In this document: piece after piece, positions 34,470-44,285 of the stretch
How positions within the stretch are numbered: the first letter of the stretch is position 1
Layout of the letters: every line of letters begins with the position of its first letter
Assembly: GCA_002452295.1 (NCBI GenBank)
Contig: DKEX01000001.1
Location: 1-64,000, forward strand
Direction of reading: 5' to 3'
Source: Firmicutes bacterium UBA6811
Lineage (GTDB): Bacteria; Bacillota; SHA-98; UBA4971
DNA: 64,000 nt
The notes under the pieces: model-generated
What the model saw: the letters and a program-made list of their open reading frames with translations, nothing else
What the model was told of the DNA's origin: nothing
Databases searched by the model: none
Made by a program: the position numbers and the translations under genes

Positions 34470-36737
34470 GTGGGAGAACCGGTGCGGCCGCAACAAGAAA
34501 CCGGGTCGGGTGAGGAAAACGATGCAGCCACCGACGTGGCGGTGCTCGCGCTTTCGGGCATGACGTGCGCTTCATGCGTGGCCAGGGTGGAGCGGGCGCT
34601 CCGCCGCGCCCCGGGCGTGCTCGACGCCGCTGTGAACCTCGCGACCGAGAGGGCGACCGTCCGCTACAGCCCCGACGATACCTCCCCAGCCGACCTCGTG
34701 AGGGTGGTCCAGGACGCCGGTTACGATGCCCGCGAGGTCCGCGATGAAGACAGCGGCGCCGCAAGGGACAGGGAGCAGCGGCAGCGCGAGGCCGAGATAA
34801 GGCGCCAGAGGTCCCTCTTCGTTCTTGCGGCCGCTTTCTCGCTGCCGCTTCTGTCTCTTATGCTTTCGCATCTCTTCGGCGCGCACCTCCCGCCGCTCCT
34901 CGCAAACCCCCTGTTCCAGTTCGCCCTCGCCACCCCGGTGCAGTTCGTGGCCGGTTGGCAGTTCTACAGCGGGGCGTACGCCGCGCTTCGCGCGCGCTCC
35001 CCCAACATGGACGTGCTCGTCGCCCTCGGCACCACGGCCGCGTACGGCTTCAGCGTGTACCAGACGTTCGTCGGTCGCGGCCACGTCTACTACGAGTCCT
35101 CGGCGGTGGTCATCACCCTTGTGCTCCTCGGGCGGCTGCTTGAGGCCCGCGCGAAGGGAAGGACCTCCGAGGCAATGCGGAAGCTGATGGGGCTTGCGCC
35201 CCGCGCCGCGCACGTGGTGCGCGGCGGTCAGGAGGTGGACGTGCCCACGGAGGACGTGCGCGCAGGCGACATCGTGGTGGTGAGGCCTGGCGAGAAGATA
35301 CCGGTGGACGGGGTGATCGCCGAGGGCACGTCCGTGGTGGACGAATCCATGCTTACGGGCGAGAGCATCCCGGTGGAAAAGGGGCCCGGGGACGAGGTCA
35401 CAGGGGCGACGGTGAACAGGCACGGCTCATTCAAGTTCCGGGCGACCAGGGTCGGCAGGGACACGGTCCTCTCGCAGATCGTGCGGATGGTGGAGGAGGC
35501 CCAAGGGTCCAAGGCGCCCATCCAGCGGCTCGCCGACGTCGTCGCAGGATACTTCGTTCCGGCAGTGCTGGGGGTCGCCCTCGTTGCCCTGTTGAGCTGG
35601 CTCGTTGCTACGGGCGATCCGGGCCGCGCCTTCTTCGCCTTCACGGCGGTCCTCGTCATCGCGTGCCCGTGCGCCCTCGGCCTCGCCACGCCCACCGCCA
35701 TCATGGTGGGGACGGGAAGGGGAGCTGAGGCGGGCATCCTCATCAGGGGGGCGGAGCACCTCGAGAGGGCGCACAGGATCGACACCGTGGTGTTCGACAA
35801 GACCGGGACCATCACGAAGGGCGAGCCGGAGGTGGTGGGCGAGGCCGTGGGTGCGGCCGCGCCGTCGCCGGGGGCCTACGTCGAAGAGATGCTGAGGCTC
35901 GCCGCGTCGGGCGAGATACGGTCGGAACACCCCCTCGGCGCCTCGATCGTGAGGCGCGCGCACGCTCTCGGGATCGCGCTTGGCGAGCCGTCGAGCTTCG
36001 AGGCGGTCCCGGGCAAGGGCATCCGCGCCCAGGTGGACGGGCGCACCGTGCTCGTGGGGACGCCGCGTTTCCTGGAGGAGGCTGGCGTGGACGTTCCCCA
36101 GGGGGTCGAGGAGGCGCGTCGCGACATGGAAAAGGAGGGCAAGACCGCGATGCTCGTGGCGGCGGACGGGCGGACGCTCGGCGTCATCGCAGTGGCCGAC
36201 ACCGTGAAGGAAACCTCGCGCGAGGCCATCCGCGCCCTGCGGGGGCTTGGCGTGGAGGTGGTGATGATGACCGGGGACAACGAACGCACGGCGCAGGCCA
36301 TCGCGCGACAGGTGAGCATCGAGAAGGTGCTCGCGGAGGTGCTCCCTGGCGACAAGGCCAGGGAGGTCCAGCGCCTTCGCCAGGAGGGCAGGGTCGTGGC
36401 GATGGTGGGGGACGGTATCAACGACGCGCCCGCGCTTGCCGCCGCAGACGTTGGTATCGCCATGGGCACGGGCACCGACATAGCCATGGAGGCCGCCGAC
36501 ATCACGCTCATCCGGGGCGACCTGCGGGCCGTTGCCGCGGCCATTCGCTTGAGCCGCCGCACCATGACGACCATCCGCCAGAACCTCTTCTGGGCCTTCA
36601 TCTACAACATCATCGGCATACCGCTTGCGGCCCTCGGCCTTCTGTCGCCGGTGATCGCCGGCGCGGCCATGGCGTTCTCGTCGGTATCGGTCGTCACCAA
36701 CTCCCTCAGGCTGCGCAGGTTCGACCCCTCGAGATGA
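34470..36737 (+). CDS. copA: Copper-exporting P1B-type ATPase
   Basis: 755 residues from GTG 34470, five bases after GGGGGAG. One N-terminal heavy-metal-associated domain (MTCASC, Cys33 and Cys36), eight transmembrane segments, the actuator TGES loop (MLTGESIPV), the transport motif CPC at 399-401 ([14 protein letters not shown]), phosphorylated Asp443 in [11 protein letters not shown], the SEHPLG nucleotide-site motif and [10 protein letters not shown]. The CPC motif with Asn and Met-Ser in the last helices ([25 protein letters not shown]) indicates Cu(I). Its stop overlaps the start of the next gene (ATGA). No copper regulator is adjacent. Confidence 0.95.
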   Translation: MGEPVRPQQETGSGEENDAATDVAVLALSGMTCASCVARVERALRRAPGVLDAAVNLATERATVRYSPDDTSPADLVRVVQDAGYDAREVRDEDSGAARDREQRQREAEIRRQRSLFVLAAAFSLPLLSLMLSHLFGAHLPPLLANPLFQFALATPVQFVAGWQFYSGAYAALRARSPNMDVLVALGTTAAYGFSVYQTFVGRGHVYYESSAVVITLVLLGRLLEARAKGRTSEAMRKLMGLAPRAAHVVRGGQEVDVPTEDVRAGDIVVVRPGEKIPVDGVIAEGTSVVDESMLTGESIPVEKGPGDEVTGATVNRHGSFKFRATRVGRDTVLSQIVRMVEEAQGSKAPIQRLADVVAGYFVPAVLGVALVALLSWLVATGDPGRAFFAFTAVLVIACPCALGLATPTAIMVGTGRGAEAGILIRGAEHLERAHRIDTVVFDKTGTITKGEPEVVGEAVGAAAPSPGAYVEEMLRLAASGEIRSEHPLGASIVRRAHALGIALGEPSSFEAVPGKGIRAQVDGRTVLVGTPRFLEEAGVDVPQGVEEARRDMEKEGKTAMLVAADGRTLGVIAVADTVKETSREAIRALRGLGVEVVMMTGDNERTAQAIARQVSIEKVLAEVLPGDKAREVQRLRQEGRVVAMVGDGINDAPALAAADVGIAMGTGTDIAMEAADITLIRGDLRAVAAAIRLSRRTMTTIRQNLFWAFIYNIIGIPLAALGLLSPVIAGAAMAFSSVSVVTNSLRLRRFDPSR

Positions 36738-36982
36738 TTACTGGGATAATTGCAGGAAGGAACGTCGCTCGCATACGACGAATATGCCTGGTGGCGATCC
36801 GAGGCTCGTCAGGCTCCGGCCGCGTTGTCGGCGTGGTCCTTACAGTGGACCTGGCCAAGCGAGACAGTGAGATCAAGATCCTTCTGGGATGCTCGGAGGA
36901 AGAGATCGCTGACATCATGAGTGTCCTGAGCTCCGGCCCCATGCGTGCCCCGCTGGTGCGGCGATTCGCGCCGGCAACATGA
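36734..36982 (+). CDS. Small orphan protein coupled to copA and the TPR gene
   Basis: 82 residues with ATGA overlaps at both ends (36734-36737 with copA, 36979-36982 with the TPR gene), a strong sign that it is real and cotranslated. A basic N-terminus ([17 protein letters not shown]) and a hydrophobic strand precede [24 protein letters not shown]. The last part faintly recalls the DUF3783-type small proteins, but I am not confident in that. No function can be given. Confidence 0.6.
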   Translation: MITGIIAGRNVARIRRICLVAIRGSSGSGRVVGVVLTVDLAKRDSEIKILLGCSEEEIADIMSVLSSGPMRAPLVRRFAPAT

Positions 36983-38031
36983 GCGTTTGCGAAATGCAAG
37001 GGGATGGTGATCCTGTGCTAAACTCAGACGGGGCACGCACGAGGAAGCATTATCGCGATCTCGTCAACGAACGCAGGCGCGAGGGAAAGCTGCAGGAAGC
37101 CGAGTCCGTCGTGCGCGAGGCCATTTTAGCATACCCCGCGGACCTCTCCTTCCAGGCGGATCTTGCCGACATCATGTATCGGCGAGATCGCCTGGAGGAA
37201 GCCCAGGCCGTCGCCGACGAGGTGCTGAGGCTCGATCCCGCGCATTACCAGGCCCTTATGGTGGACGGCAACGTATACTTCAAGCGGCGCCAGTACGAGC
37301 GCGCACGGGAGTATTTCGTGGCGGCGGACGCGATCTCCCACACGAGTTACTCCGCAGGGCGCCTCGCCGAGGCCGAGCTGCGGCTCGGCATGTATCGCGA
37401 GGCGATGGACCGCTCGCTCCAGGCCCTCGAACGGCACCCCAACGATGGCTGGCTGGTCTCCCTCGTGGCGCGCGCTTACGAGAAGCTGGGCGACGTGGAT
37501 AAAGCTATCGAGTGGTACGAAAAGGCAAGGGAGCTTAATCCGAAGAACAGTTTCGTATATACACAGTACGTGAAGCTGAAAGGGCGGCGCAAGGAGCCTG
37601 CCACCTACGCTAAGGAACTCGACGGGATAATGAAGGTCAGGGAGCGCGCGCATGATCCGAACCTCCTTGTCCTGAAGGGAGACGTGCTCCAGCGCGCGGG
37701 GGATCTCTCGGGCAGCATCGGGTGTTACGAGGAGGCCGCGCGCCTTGCGCCGGAGGATGCTTTCGTCGTGTCGAAGCTGGGGTTCGCCTGTCACAGGGCC
37801 GGGGACGACGAGAAGGCGATTCCCCTTCTCGAAGAGGTGCTCTCCCGCGACCCCGGGAACATGCACGCGCGGTCCGCCCTTGCCGCAGCTTACCGCAAGC
37901 TGGGCAGGTATGCCCAGGGCGCCGGATTCTTCGAGAGGCTGGCGCAGGACCACCCTTCCATGAAGGCTTTCTGGGGAGAGGCGAGGAAGCTCCGGTCAAA
38001 GATGGTCCCGGCGGAGGAGGAAGAGAGTTAG
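36979..38031 (+). CDS. Tetratricopeptide repeat protein
   Basis: 350 residues composed almost entirely of about nine TPR-like helical hairpins (for example RDRLEEAQAVADEVLRLDP, GDVDKAIEWYEKARELNP, GDLSGSIGCYEEAARLAP, GDDEKAIPLLEEVLSRDP, LGRYAQGAGFFERLAQDHP). There is no signal peptide or membrane segment, so it is cytoplasmic. TPR proteins are scaffolds. The start overlaps the orphan gene and the stop TAG is immediately followed by the TTG start of the big ATPase gene, so it probably works with the ATPase/PglZ pair. Confidence 0.88.
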   Translation: MSVCEMQGDGDPVLNSDGARTRKHYRDLVNERRREGKLQEAESVVREAILAYPADLSFQADLADIMYRRDRLEEAQAVADEVLRLDPAHYQALMVDGNVYFKRRQYERAREYFVAADAISHTSYSAGRLAEAELRLGMYREAMDRSLQALERHPNDGWLVSLVARAYEKLGDVDKAIEWYEKARELNPKNSFVYTQYVKLKGRRKEPATYAKELDGIMKVRERAHDPNLLVLKGDVLQRAGDLSGSIGCYEEAARLAPEDAFVVSKLGFACHRAGDDEKAIPLLEEVLSRDPGNMHARSALAAAYRKLGRYAQGAGFFERLAQDHPSMKAFWGEARKLRSKMVPAEEEES

Positions 38032-41000
38032 TTGGTTATCCGCGATCTCGTTGAAGTTCCATCGGTGCGCACCGTGGTGCGACTTGCCGACGTTCTCGAC
38101 CCCGCGCTTCGCAAGGGGCTTGTGGAGAGTTTCGTCGTGACGGACGAGGTGGAGCATGCCCTGGGGACGGTGCTCGGAAGCCTTGCGTCCGGGGTGGGCA
38201 AGGGCTTCTTCGTGGAGGGCAACTTCGGGTCGGGGAAGTCTCATCTTCTTGCGATGCTGAGGATGCTCCTGGAGGACCCGGCCACGAGCGCCGGGTTCGC
38301 CTGCAACATAGGGGCGCTATCGGAGATAGCGTTCAGGCGGTACCTGGTGGTCAGCATCTCCCTCGTGGACCATGGCTCACGTGAGTACCTGGAGGACATC
38401 GTGATGGACGAGATCGAGCCGCTCCTCCGCGGAGGTCACGGCTCGGATGCGCTGGACGTGCGCGCCTCCGATGCGAAGGAGCTTGCCACGTTCCTTGCGG
38501 AGATCGGTGCCAGGCTGGAGGCACGTTACCCTGTGGAACTTGCGGAGTTCGTCGCCGAGCGGGGCCTGGGTGCTTCCGACGAGCTCTTCAGGCCGGCGCG
38601 GGCCGCCGATGTAGAGGCCTTCTTGAGACAGGTGGGCGCGCCCTACCGCCTGCGGGTGAGCCGAAGGGAAACGTTTGCCCGGCTGTCGTCGCGCCTCCGC
38701 GACCAGGGGCTTGACGGGATGGTCATCCTCATCGACGAGCTTTCCGAGTTCCTCAAGGTGAGGCCGGGCAGCAGGGCGTTCAACGAGGACATCAGGTTTC
38801 TGCAGTTCCTGGCGGAACGCGGGTCCGAAATCCCCTGCTGGGTGGTGGCGACCCTGCAGGAGAGGCTCGAGGCCACGGGCGACGTCCCGCCGGAGGCGTT
38901 CGGGAAAACCAAGGATCGGTACCCTGTCAGGCTACGTCTTACAGGTACCCACATCAAGGAGATCATCGAGAAGCGCCTGGTGAGAAAGAAAGAGGGCGCC
39001 GACTACCACATACGGCAGATCTACGCCGATCTTCGCGAGGCGTTTGGCGACGTGGGCTTCGGCCCCGACGAGTTCGTCGGCATGTACCCGGTCCACCCGG
39101 CCGCGGTGAACCTCCTTGACGAACTCAAGCCGCTGTTCTCCCAGCACCGCGGGGTCATAGACTTCATCCACTCGCAGCTTGCAGGCGACCCGGACCGCAG
39201 GATACCGGGGATGATCGACATGCCCTCTGACACCCTCCTCGGAGCGGACCGGATATTCGATCACTTCCGGGACCGCATCAGGGAGGTGCCGGAGCTCTCC
39301 GGCTATAGTGAGAAAGTTTACAGATATTATGAGGCCGAGCTTCCGTCCCTCGTTCCCGACAAGGGCGAGCGCAGGCTCGCCGAGAAGCTCGTCAAGATCT
39401 TGATCCTTCAGGCGATATCGCCGCTCAGCAGAAAGGTCACCGTGAGCGACCTTGCCAGGCTTGCTCTGGAGCGGGTCACGACCCTTGAATCCAGTGTGAA
39501 CTACGGCCTTGTCGCCGATGTGCTTGCGCGCCTCCACAGGAGCGGGTCGTACATCGCCTGCGAAGCTGCGAAGGATCCCCTCGAGACGCGCTATTATGTG
39601 GACCTCGCGGCCGACGCCGGAGTTGAGGTGCAGAGAAAGGCGGCATATATCAAGTCGGGGCTCTTTCCCGGCGACTCGCGTCTTCTTACGATGCTCGCGC
39701 CTGACGTGGACCCCGCACACCTCCCGCTCGAGACTCTCATCGCCGGGCCAAAGTGCGAGTCCACGCGCCACGTCGCGTGGCAGAGAACGAGCCGGGAGGC
39801 CCTCGTGGCGGTCCTGCGGTTCGACGAGATCTCGCCTGACAGGCTCGCCGGGTGGGCGGACAGGCTTCTCACCGCCGAAACCGACTTCGTGCTCGTGATC
39901 GGGTGGCCACAGGAGACCTCCGAGCAGATCCGGCACCTCGAGAGCGTGATTGTCCCCGAGCTTGCCAGGCTCGGCGTTGCGGATGCATTCGTCTTCTGGG
40001 CCCCGGAGGGGCTCGACGCGCCCGGACGCGAGCGCGACCTGGACGCGCTCCTCGAGGTCCTGGCGAGGCGTCTGCTGTGTGAGGAGATCTCACGGGAAGG
40101 CACGTCCTCGGCAGCGGCCGTGAGAAGCTATCTCGAGGCCCTGTTGGAGCAGGACAGGCTTCGGGTGCGAGAGCTGTACCGCGAGCTGTACAGCCGTGGC
40201 TCACTCATCAGCGGGCGCGGCGACACGGTGCTTGATCTCAGCGAGGGTGGTGCAGGGAGCTTCGAGCAGGCCCTCGACAGGGCGGGCGCTGCTGCGCTGA
40301 CGCGGAGGTTTCCGGCACACATGGAGGTGGCTCCACGATCGGAGGCGCTGACTCCCGGCGTCCTTCAGCGGTGCATAACGGACTTCCTCGGCCCGGGCGC
40401 CGGCATCGAACCTGTGAAGATAGCTGACCATGCCGTTGCCTCAGCCGTGGAGGGGTTCTTCTGCCCGATGGGCCTGGCGAGGAGGACGGCACGGGGGTAT
40501 TCCGTCACCGTCGACGCCGGCTCGAACCCTCTCGTGGCGGCCGCGCTCGCCAGCGTCAGGGAGGAGAAGGCTTCGTTCCGTGACGTGTACCTCGGCTTGC
40601 GTAAGGGCCCTTACGGCCTTGCCCGCGACTCCTTCCAGGTGCTCCTGACGACCCTCGTGTGCACCGGGCTCGTCTCGGCATACATGGGTGGCAGAAAGAT
40701 GGCCCCAGGCGCGCTGAAATCGTTCAACTTCTGGAAGGTTGACGCCTTCGGGAGGGGCGAAGCGCTCGCCCCGGAGCTTCAGGACGCCGTGTCCGAGGTG
40801 GGGATGATACCCTCGCGGCTGCGAAAGGGGTCGGCCACCATAGCCCGCCAGCAGGAGATATGGGACTTTCTCGGCCAGTGGAAGAGGGAGGCGGAGGCCC
40901 TTGCGACCACGACGAAGTCGCGCCTCGCTGAGCTTCGGGACTATCAGGCCCTCGGGTTCCTCGACTTCGACGGCGCGCTCCGCGAGGCAGACGAGGTTGC

Positions 41001-42090
41001 GCGCGTTGCGGCCGAGGTAAAGACGTCGTACTCTTCGCAGGAAGGGATCGAGCGTTTCCTCCACGCTTACAGGACTTCCCCCTATTTCGAGAGGTACTAC
41101 GGGCGTGTCGTGAGACTCGGGCAGTTCCTCGGCGCTGATCTCGACAGGTTCCTGGCCATTTTCGGGTACCTGACGTCGAGCCACCTCGTGATCCCACGTG
41201 ACATGCGCTTCTCCGAACTCGAGCAGCGACGCCGGGAGCTCATCTCGCTTGCGTCTGACGAGGAGTGCATATTCGACGCTGGGCGCTGGCAGCGTCTCGT
41301 GGACGGGTTCGAGGAGTTCCAGGAGAACTACATCCGTGTGTACCTCGAGGAACACTCGAGGATGCTGGGGCAGGCCAGGTTCGCCGGGTACGACCGGCTG
41401 GAGAGCTCGAGGGCCTTCGGCCTCCTGCGGCAGCTTTCGAAGGTCCAGTTCATCGCGGTGAAGGACGACATGGTGAGGGTCGAGCGCGCACTCGCCGCCG
41501 TGAGGGCCAGGCGGTGCGATGGGCCTGCCGAGAGGATGCTGAAGGTGAGCCCCGTATGCGGGTGCGGTTTCCACCTGGGCGACGAGGTTTCTCTTACCCC
41601 GGTTGACAGGATCGCGGAGATGGTCGAGTCGGGCGTGAGGGAGTATCTTGCAGGCCTGCGTTCGGCGGAACACATGGAGAAAATCAGGGGGCACGTTGCC
41701 GGCCTGGAGGCAGTAGGAAAGCGGCATATCGCCGAGCCGGTAAGATGCCTGCTTGCCATGGATCCCGCGGCGCCTGGGCTTGTGGAGGAGATGGCCGACA
41801 TCGTGACCCCCTCGGCGATGGAGGCGGTTTCGCAGGCCCTTTCCGGCCGGGTACTCATGGTGGACCGCGATGTCGACGAGCTGTACGAGCGCATCGTAGG
41901 CCGCACTTTCCCGCTGGAGAAGGTCATGGAGGTCTTTCGCGAGTGGCTGGAGGGCCCGAGCGAGGTGGCTCCGGGGACCTACGTCAGGATCACCGAAGGG
42001 CGGCGGCTTCCCGCCTGCGACGGATTTTCCGAAGGGGCTGGCAACGCATCTTCCGAAGGTGGTGATGCTCCCGTTACGGGAGCGGGGTAG
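38032..42090 (+). CDS. PglY/DUF6079-like P-loop ATPase (BREX-related)
   Basis: 1352 residues. The TTG at 38032 abuts the previous stop and is preceded by GGAGGAGGAAGAG. An N-terminal AAA-like ATPase has Walker A EGNFGSGKSHLL (Gly63-His71) and Walker B MVILIDELSEFL (Asp235-Glu236), then a sensor region WVVATLQERL. About 1000 residues of mostly helical sequence follow. A Cys pair in VSPVCGCGFHLGDEV (near residue 1180) may bind a metal. Size, ATPase type and the neighbouring PglZ gene resemble PglY of BREX type 2 and the related DUF6079 family; distant BrxC similarity is also possible. I infer the family from motif and context, not a search. No methyltransferase, helicase or kinase gene is present. 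Confidence 0.75.
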   Translation: MVIRDLVEVPSVRTVVRLADVLDPALRKGLVESFVVTDEVEHALGTVLGSLASGVGKGFFVEGNFGSGKSHLLAMLRMLLEDPATSAGFACNIGALSEIAFRRYLVVSISLVDHGSREYLEDIVMDEIEPLLRGGHGSDALDVRASDAKELATFLAEIGARLEARYPVELAEFVAERGLGASDELFRPARAADVEAFLRQVGAPYRLRVSRRETFARLSSRLRDQGLDGMVILIDELSEFLKVRPGSRAFNEDIRFLQFLAERGSEIPCWVVATLQERLEATGDVPPEAFGKTKDRYPVRLRLTGTHIKEIIEKRLVRKKEGADYHIRQIYADLREAFGDVGFGPDEFVGMYPVHPAAVNLLDELKPLFSQHRGVIDFIHSQLAGDPDRRIPGMIDMPSDTLLGADRIFDHFRDRIREVPELSGYSEKVYRYYEAELPSLVPDKGERRLAEKLVKILILQAISPLSRKVTVSDLARLALERVTTLESSVNYGLVADVLARLHRSGSYIACEAAKDPLETRYYVDLAADAGVEVQRKAAYIKSGLFPGDSRLLTMLAPDVDPAHLPLETLIAGPKCESTRHVAWQRTSREALVAVLRFDEISPDRLAGWADRLLTAETDFVLVIGWPQETSEQIRHLESVIVPELARLGVADAFVFWAPEGLDAPGRERDLDALLEVLARRLLCEEISREGTSSAAAVRSYLEALLEQDRLRVRELYRELYSRGSLISGRGDTVLDLSEGGAGSFEQALDRAGAAALTRRFPAHMEVAPRSEALTPGVLQRCITDFLGPGAGIEPVKIADHAVASAVEGFFCPMGLARRTARGYSVTVDAGSNPLVAAALASVREEKASFRDVYLGLRKGPYGLARDSFQVLLTTLVCTGLVSAYMGGRKMAPGALKSFNFWKVDAFGRGEALAPELQDAVSEVGMIPSRLRKGSATIARQQEIWDFLGQWKREAEALATTTKSRLAELRDYQALGFLDFDGALREADEVARVAAEVKTSYSSQEGIERFLHAYRTSPYFERYYGRVVRLGQFLGADLDRFLAIFGYLTSSHLVIPRDMRFSELEQRRRELISLASDEECIFDAGRWQRLVDGFEEFQENYIRVYLEEHSRMLGQARFAGYDRLESSRAFGLLRQLSKVQFIAVKDDMVRVERALAAVRARRCDGPAERMLKVSPVCGCGFHLGDEVSLTPVDRIAEMVESGVREYLAGLRSAEHMEKIRGHVAGLEAVGKRHIAEPVRCLLAMDPAAPGLVEEMADIVTPSAMEAVSQALSGRVLMVDRDVDELYERIVGRTFPLEKVMEVFREWLEGPSEVAPGTYVRITEGRRLPACDGFSEGAGNASSEGGDAPVTGAG

Positions 42091-42140
42091 GGGAGGCGAA
42101 TCGTCCCTTCCTCCCGGAGCAGACTTCCTCGGGTGAGGCG

Positions 42141-43550
42141 GTGGACGGAGGGCCTACGGCACGGGAACATCGGCCGGGAGGCCCGCAGGAAACCCCGGTC
42201 CCGTCGGGCGATGCCCCGGCGCACGACGGCGGCGGATGGCGCAGGCTCATCATGCCCGGGGGCTCAGAAGACGATCTCTTGGGGGCAACAAAGGCGTTTT
42301 TCGCCCACCTGGACTCCGGCCAGGCCGAGGCCGGCGGGCTCGACGACGCCGCCCGCGAGCTCGGCCTGGCGTATGCCCATCGCACAGGTCACAGCCCCGC
42401 GGACGCCAGCGTTCAGCTGATCCGGCCGGAGGCGGGAACCTGCGACGCCCGGGAGGGCCTGAGAACCTCCTGCATGGCGGCGTGTCTTGTCGCGGCGCGG
42501 CTGGCCTCGACCACGGGCGTGCTCCGGGGCCGCGTGGCCCGGGCGGCGGGGTGGCGTAACTTCGAGGAGCTGTACGTCGGCATGGTGGCCGGCGCGCGGG
42601 CCGATGCCGGGGCGCTGTGGAGCATGGCGTCACAGCTCGGTCTCGCGGCGTTTGTGCCGAAGCACCTGAGGCCGGCGCAGTTGGACTTTGCGCTCTCTGA
42701 GGCGGACAGTGCGTTTGGCCGGTTCTACACGCAGCTTTACACCGGCGAGATCGGCGAAAGGGCGCCTGCGCGCGGTTCGGCGGGGATCTCCGGGCTTGAC
42801 CGTGACCGTGACGGTGACCGTGACCGGGAGGGGGACGTGCCGGCGAACCTTGCGTCCGTGCTCGCAGGGTTCACACGCGGAGCGACTCGGTCGCTTCCGA
42901 TCCGGCCCGAACACCTTTACTTCGTGCTCATGGACGGCATGCGCCTCGACGCGTGGTGGCGCGTGCAGGAAGAGGTGCTCTCTGCGTGCGATCGGGAGAT
43001 CGCGGAGATCGCGGGCGGCATGACGTGGGCCGAACCGCCGACCGTGACGGACCCACAGGTACAGGCGCTGCGACAGGCTGGGTTTGCAGGTCCCATCATC
43101 GACCTCGACGATCCGGAGGGTTTTTTCGAGGGCGGCGCGACCACGTGCGACTGCGACAACATGGGGCGCGCCCGCGCATACTGCCGATTCGTCCGGTTCG
43201 GGTTCATCGACAGGAAGATCCACGCGACGAGCGACCCTCACCATGTGGTCCTCGACGAGGTGGCGCTTGGGGTGCAAAGGTGGCTCATTCCCTGGCTTGC
43301 GGCCATGCCTGCCCGGAGCCTCGTGGTGATCGTCTCTGACCACGGCTACCGCGAGAACTCGAGCCCTGCCCGGGACAACGGCGCTCAGGTCGAGCACAGG
43401 CTCGCTGGCGGCCTCGGTGGCCCCTCGAGACCCCGGTACGCTCACGGAGGGAACTCCATGGCGGAGGTCATCGTCCCCTGGTCGGCGCTGCTGTTCCGGG
43501 ACGCCCCCCGGGCCTGGCTTCGAGGTTCTCCTCAACTGCCGCCACGATAG
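42141..43550 (+). CDS. PglZ-domain alkaline-phosphatase-superfamily protein
   Basis: 469 residues from GTG 42141 (ATG 42252 is possible). A helical N-terminal half is followed by a Asp/Arg repeat linker encoded by five GACCGT-like hexamers (42798-42827). The PglZ domain then shows metal-site motifs: [14 protein letters not shown] (Asp265; compare D-C-x-R-x-D-x-W of PorX), [12 protein letters not shown] and [16 protein letters not shown]. PglZ domains occur in BREX defence and in the PorX regulator, whose domain is reported to cleave oligonucleotides. The domain follows the ATPase gene by 50 bp. Its 3' end overlaps, convergently, a degraded dehydrogenase gene (82 bp). Confidence 0.82.
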   Translation: MDGGPTAREHRPGGPQETPVPSGDAPAHDGGGWRRLIMPGGSEDDLLGATKAFFAHLDSGQAEAGGLDDAARELGLAYAHRTGHSPADASVQLIRPEAGTCDAREGLRTSCMAACLVAARLASTTGVLRGRVARAAGWRNFEELYVGMVAGARADAGALWSMASQLGLAAFVPKHLRPAQLDFALSEADSAFGRFYTQLYTGEIGERAPARGSAGISGLDRDRDGDRDREGDVPANLASVLAGFTRGATRSLPIRPEHLYFVLMDGMRLDAWWRVQEEVLSACDREIAEIAGGMTWAEPPTVTDPQVQALRQAGFAGPIIDLDDPEGFFEGGATTCDCDNMGRARAYCRFVRFGFIDRKIHATSDPHHVVLDEVALGVQRWLIPWLAAMPARSLVVIVSDHGYRENSSPARDNGAQVEHRLAGGLGGPSRPRYAHGGNSMAEVIVPWSALLFRDAPRAWLRGSPQLPPR

Positions 43551-43927
43551 CATCGGCCAGCTCGCGCGTGGTCGCGCTTCCGCCAAGGTCGGGGGTCAGC
43601 GCGCGGCCTTCGCGCAGGACCTTCGTGACCGCGTTCTCGACGGCTGCGGCGCGCCGGGCCTCCCCGAGGTGCCTCATCAGCATCATGGCGGCAGACAGGA
43701 TGGCGGCGGCGGGGTTTGCGACTCCCTGGCCGGCGATCTCCGGTGCGCTGCCGTGCACCGGCTCGAAGACCGCGGCCTCGTCTCCGATGTTAGCCCCGGG
43801 CGCAAGGCCGAGGCCGCCCACGAGGCCTGATGCGAGGTCTGATATGATGTCCCCATACAGACTTCGCTGCGAGGATCACCTCCGGACCGATGCCATCCCC
43901 GCGAATCAGCGTTACCCTGTGCGACAT
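43468..43927 (-). pseudogene. Isocitrate/homoisocitrate dehydrogenase remnant with internal deletion
   Basis: An ATG at 43927 with GGAGGTGAAAA upstream begins an intact N-terminus, [22 protein letters not shown], the NAD-isocitrate/isopropylmalate dehydrogenase start. At about 43861 the reading jumps, out of frame, directly into the C-terminal [27 protein letters not shown] and on through [21 protein letters not shown]. Roughly 200 central residues with the substrate site are missing. The gene cannot be functional. Its 3' end overlaps pglZ convergently, so the natural C-terminus may itself be altered. Confidence 0.85.
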
Positions 43928-43936
43928 GGCCGGTTT

Positions 43937-44249
43937 TCACCTCCGCATCATGGAGACTGTCGATGGTGAAGGGCACTGCCAGCCGGGAGCAGCGCGACCG
44001 TAGCGGAGCGAGGCGTGTATCGCGGGAACTGCAACCGCTGGACGGATGGCCACGCGCAGAGGACCGGGCTCGATGATCCCTGCCTTGGCGCCCATCTCCA
44101 CCGCCATGTTGCACAGGGTGAACCTGGCGTCAACTCCAAGGTGCTCCACGGCCTCGCCGCAGAACTCGCACGACACAGACGATGCCCCCGGCGCGGGCGC
44201 CGGTGCCCGAGTGGCTTGACAGGATCTTCTCGGCGATGGTCCTTCCCAA
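43937..44249 (-). pseudogene. Homoaconitase/LeuC-type large subunit remnant
   Basis: Starting at a TTG near 44249, [25 protein letters not shown] matches the N-terminus of 3-isopropylmalate/homoaconitate dehydratase large subunits. It then jumps out of frame to [35 protein letters not shown], the GAKAG segment found about 200 residues into the family, and then to unrelated-looking sequence. At least two internal deletions have removed the cluster-binding Cys region. It lies between homocitrate synthase and the dehydrogenase remnant, the order expected for a 2-oxoadipate (alpha-aminoadipate) pathway operon. Confidence 0.8.
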
Positions 44250-44285
44250 GGCGACTATGCTTCCCGGATGGTCTGGCCGCTCGCG

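Noticed and set aside
42798..42827. Short tandem repeat as a CRISPR-like or phase-variation locus
   Set aside because: Only five imperfect hexamers, all in frame with pglZ; a change of one unit would not shift the frame. No CRISPR repeat-spacer pattern occurs anywhere in the window.
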